From the NCBI GenBank assembly GCA_013215525.1, contig JABSQY010000019.1, forward strand, positions 1-15,327: a stretch of 15,327 nt of DNA, in the 5' to 3' direction. Positions 14,401 through 15,327 of the stretch are shown piece after piece (positions within the stretch are counted from its first letter, which is position 1; the number at the start of each line of letters is the position of its first letter). The translations under genes were made by a program, and so were the position numbers. The notes under the pieces were generated by a model. That model did no database searches. It saw only the letters and a list, made by a program, of their open reading frames with translations, and had not been told where the DNA came from. This stretch comes from Nanoarchaeales archaeon (GTDB taxonomy: Archaea; Nanobdellota; Nanobdellia; Woesearchaeales; UBA583).

Positions 14401-15054
14401 ATTATATTTTTCAGCTTGTTCTTTTTCAGATTTTAATTCTTTTAGATATTTAGTTTTTTCTTCCATTAATAAATCAGCTTCTTTTAAATCTACATCTAAA
14501 ATATCTAATTTTTTAACAGCTTTTGATTTCTTTTCTTCATATCCAGATACATTAGAAATTTCTTCAATTAATTCTCGACGTTCACGTGTTGTCATATTTA
14601 CAATTCTTGTAATATCACCTTGTAAAATAATATTATATCCATCAGGATTAATATCTGCTCGCCGTAATACTTCAACAATCTCAGTACGTGTCGACTTTTG
14701 ATTGTTTAATAAATATTTAGACTTACCTTCCCTTGTTACAATTCTTGAAATTTTAACTTCATCTAAATCTAAATTTAATAATTCTTTATCTTCATTTGAC
14801 AGATAAATTGATACTTCTGCTTGCTTTGCAGGTTTTAGATTTTTACCACCATTAAAAACTAGATTTCCTAATTTTTCAGTACGAAGTTCTTTTGAACTCA
14901 TCCTTCCAAGTACAAAACACATTGCATCAAATACATTTGATTTTCCAGAACCATTAGCTCCAACAACAGTATTAAATCCTTTTTCAAAATTAATAATTGT
15001 AGAATTTGCAAAGGACTTAAATCCCTTTAATTTTAATCTTTTTATATGACTCAT
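11431..15054 (-). CDS. smc: Chromosome segregation/condensin ATPase SMC
   Basis: Structural maintenance of chromosomes protein; it dimerises, extrudes and holds DNA loops, and organises and segregates the chromosome, usually with ScpA/ScpB kleisin partners. At 1207 aa it is full length. The N-terminal ATPase half has the Walker A GANGSGKSN (residues 32-40). A coiled coil follows (about 165-505). The hinge is at about 515-660 (from AIHGTVAELASV to AKSGAMSGG). The returning coiled coil runs to about 1010. The C-terminal ATPase half contains the ABC signature LSGGEK (1102-1107), Walker B FYVFDEIDA (D1130, E1131), D-loop AALD, and the switch histidine H1162 in VVSHSEH. No frameshift or missing motif. 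A TATA-like TATTATATTAAA lies about 22-36 nt upstream. No scpA/scpB is visible in the window; the next gene on the transcript is a small lipoprotein. Confidence 0.97.
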   Translation of the reverse strand: MSHIKRLKLKGFKSFANSTIINFEKGFNTVVGANGSGKSNVFDAMCFVLGRMSSKELRTEKLGNLVFNGGKNLKPAKQAEVSIYLSNEDKELLNLDLDEVKISRIVTREGKSKYLLNNQKSTRTEIVEVLRRADINPDGYNIILQGDITRIVNMTTRERRELIEEISNVSGYEEKKSKAVKKLDILDVDLKEADLLMEEKTKYLKELKSEKEQAEKYNKAKEDLRYSGLLLSKSKIIRNLKLKENKELDLISQEEKLSVHKKKLDEFDNTSRDIDNKIIGLEKEIEIKSHGDFIKVSNKIIELETEKTNLSEKKAENKKDLEELKTKITGIKINITANKSDMSELDDQIKKVTIEKTKVQATLVGLETKVKSIKNGMSSESFEKIDELEEQIEELVKSKYNKELIKNDNATQVEVLNSRLEYLEIEQSKLDGISGENKDQAKELDTLRKELKQLIASVSTKANGSAEIAARIHNMQKEYAVAQDESNKLRIKLDSSQHAISQNRAVDTITKMKSQDSAIHGTVAELASVPDKYSMALETAAGRSLFNIVVDDDRVAVKYIQFLRDKRVGSATFLPLNKVNAKYRLDDSVLNKSGVIDYALNLISYDPKYEYIFNLIFGDLLVIENIEDAKHIGIGKYKMITLGGDLVAKSGAMSGGFKARKQSLGLFKDEKLMDRSEQIENKLSRLSSTLSHLREEKEEIEHSLSDIRHRKNDVDGEVVKLEKLLSIEGRDSSDVKSEIEAIIGDKMVIESSLKKSTRDIETLQERIDELNIQKRTLKGETSGTSGVLDNLNKLEEERDVIKNNLLELSSQIDNRSMKLNSVLKPESQSLLKILTDSVESEKILKQKIDEMTQTIKELIEELKNNRALEKELSKGYKDLIGQRDDLREDKKILEIKYNKEYEIFDKIKDKVAQIRYMISEFETLNNTLSDDLDVLYNQTKSELVQIDEETNIEDVVGIKRLKDLLEKIEQRLNGSPVDVKELQSKVNNLKSRVASFGSINMKAVELYDKINEEFTKLLEKREILNLERDEIMDFIAEMDGKKKEKFMETFNILKGHFVTLFDSLSTKGKVELLLEDEENLWETGVEIRVRLSEKNYLDIKSLSGGEKTITAVAFIFAVQEFNPASFYVFDEIDAALDIMNCEKLGKLIRKNAHKAQYVVVSHSEHFIQSAQTIYGVTMDKNKISGVLSLDLKNMGNYVDSDAANVEE

Positions 15055-15074
15055 TTTAATAATATAATACTAAT

Positions 15075-15090
15075 TAATTTAATATAATAG
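15075..15090 (-). promoter_or_regulatory. TATA-like promoter of smc
   Basis: On the minus strand CTATTATATTAAATT lies about 22-36 nt before the smc ATG (15054), the right place for a leaderless transcript in this AT-rich background. Confidence 0.35.
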
Positions 15091-15093
15091 AAT

Positions 15094-15144
15094 AATGAAA
15101 ATTAAGGTTTTAAAGCTTTGTCACTATTGTAAGTGGCATTTGTA
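15094..15144 (+). CDS. Possible 16-residue CxxC micro-ORF divergent from smc
   Basis: ATG at 15094 opens a frame of 16 residues, MKIKVLKLCHYCKWHL, ending in TAG. It has a CHYC pair and a downstream histidine, like half a zinc knuckle. AATATAATAC (15059-15068) lies about 26-35 nt upstream, and the sequence is less A/T-rich than its surroundings. It is too short to judge by composition and may be chance or a remnant of a larger zinc-ribbon gene. Confidence 0.15.
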
Positions 15145-15201
15145 GAAATTAATATAATTGTAAAATAAATATAAAGTAAGAAAAAAATAAAAGTAAATAA
15201 G

Positions 15202-15225
15202 ATAAATAATCAAAAGATTATTTAT
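15202..15225 (-). terminator. Hairpin overlapping the stop codon of the partial gene
   Basis: ATAAATAATC (15202-15211) and GATTATTTAT (15216-15225) are 10 exact pairs around AAAA on the plus strand. On the minus strand the hairpin covers the stop codon and is followed by T-rich sequence including a T7 run. It shares the core TAATCTTTTGATTA with the aIF1A 3' hairpin. Confidence 0.55.
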
Positions 15226-15327
15226 GGATATAAATATACAATTTTATCAGTCATAGCTGAAGGAGTTGTAATTTGAATTGGTTTTACAGCACCATTTTTA
15301 CTAATTAATCTTAATGTTGCAGTTTCA
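15222..15327 (-). CDS. 3' end of an unidentified protein gene (partial)
   Basis: The last 34 codons and TAA stop of a minus-strand gene that enters from the right edge. The visible C-terminus runs from ETATLRLISKNGAVKPIQIT to TDKIVYLYP. The codon choice (A/T-ending) and composition match the neighbouring genes, the frame is open right to the window edge, and a terminator hairpin overlaps the stop. The alternating pattern suggests beta strands, as in surface or carbohydrate-binding domains, but this is too little to name a family. Confidence 0.6.
   Translation of the reverse strand, partial: ETATLRLISKNGAVKPIQITTPSAMTDKIVYLYP

Overview
The window looks like a stretch of a very AT-rich archaeal chromosome, most likely from a small-genome DPANN-type lineage (Woesearchaeota/Pacearchaeota/Nanoarchaeota-like). 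The grounds are a canonical archaeal translation initiation factor aIF1A, a complete archaeal/bacterial-type SMC, TATA-like boxes about 20-30 nt before start codons with almost no Shine-Dalgarno sites (suggesting leaderless mRNAs), secreted proteins with N-glycosylation sequons, and a small four-helix membrane protein of a kind I associate with these lineages. The lineage is an inference: no rRNA or tRNA is recognisable here.

Layout, left to right. 1-628 is non-coding, with a modest run of local hairpins at about 329-390. 629-3986 holds nrdA-nrdB, a complete oxygen-dependent class Ia ribonucleotide reductase with all metal ligands and the radical tyrosine. It is followed by two back-to-back hairpin plus U-tract elements and a near-perfect 50-bp tandem repeat (2.4 copies). 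A RidA-family gene (4236-4619) with its own TATA box abuts, stop to stop, a minus-strand orphan sensor-like membrane protein (4620-5378).

5379-7534 is a 2.15-kb gap with no credible protein gene but with many long perfect inverted repeats. I see at least three structured RNA candidates. One is a ~140-nt RNA (about 5505-5647) with nested stems and a BRE/TATA about 27 nt upstream. The second is a ~490-nt chain of hairpins (about 5758-6250), also with a TATA-like box about 27 nt upstream; three of its hairpins carry an exposed UUCCC motif. The third is a branched element at 7145-7255. This is the most novel part of the window.

7535-7954 is a small four-helix membrane protein. From there to the end the genes are on the minus strand: aIF1A (8083-8421), an AI-2E/UPF0118-family permease (8506-9534), a two-gene operon of secreted or surface proteins (9651-10966), a small lipoprotein (11030-11422) sitting 8 nt downstream of smc (11431-15054), and the 3' end of another gene (15222-15327) running off the window.

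The coding part combines dNTP synthesis (NrdAB), metabolite damage control (RidA), translation initiation, chromosome organisation (SMC) and cell-envelope proteins. There is no mobile element, CRISPR array, toxin system or phage signature.
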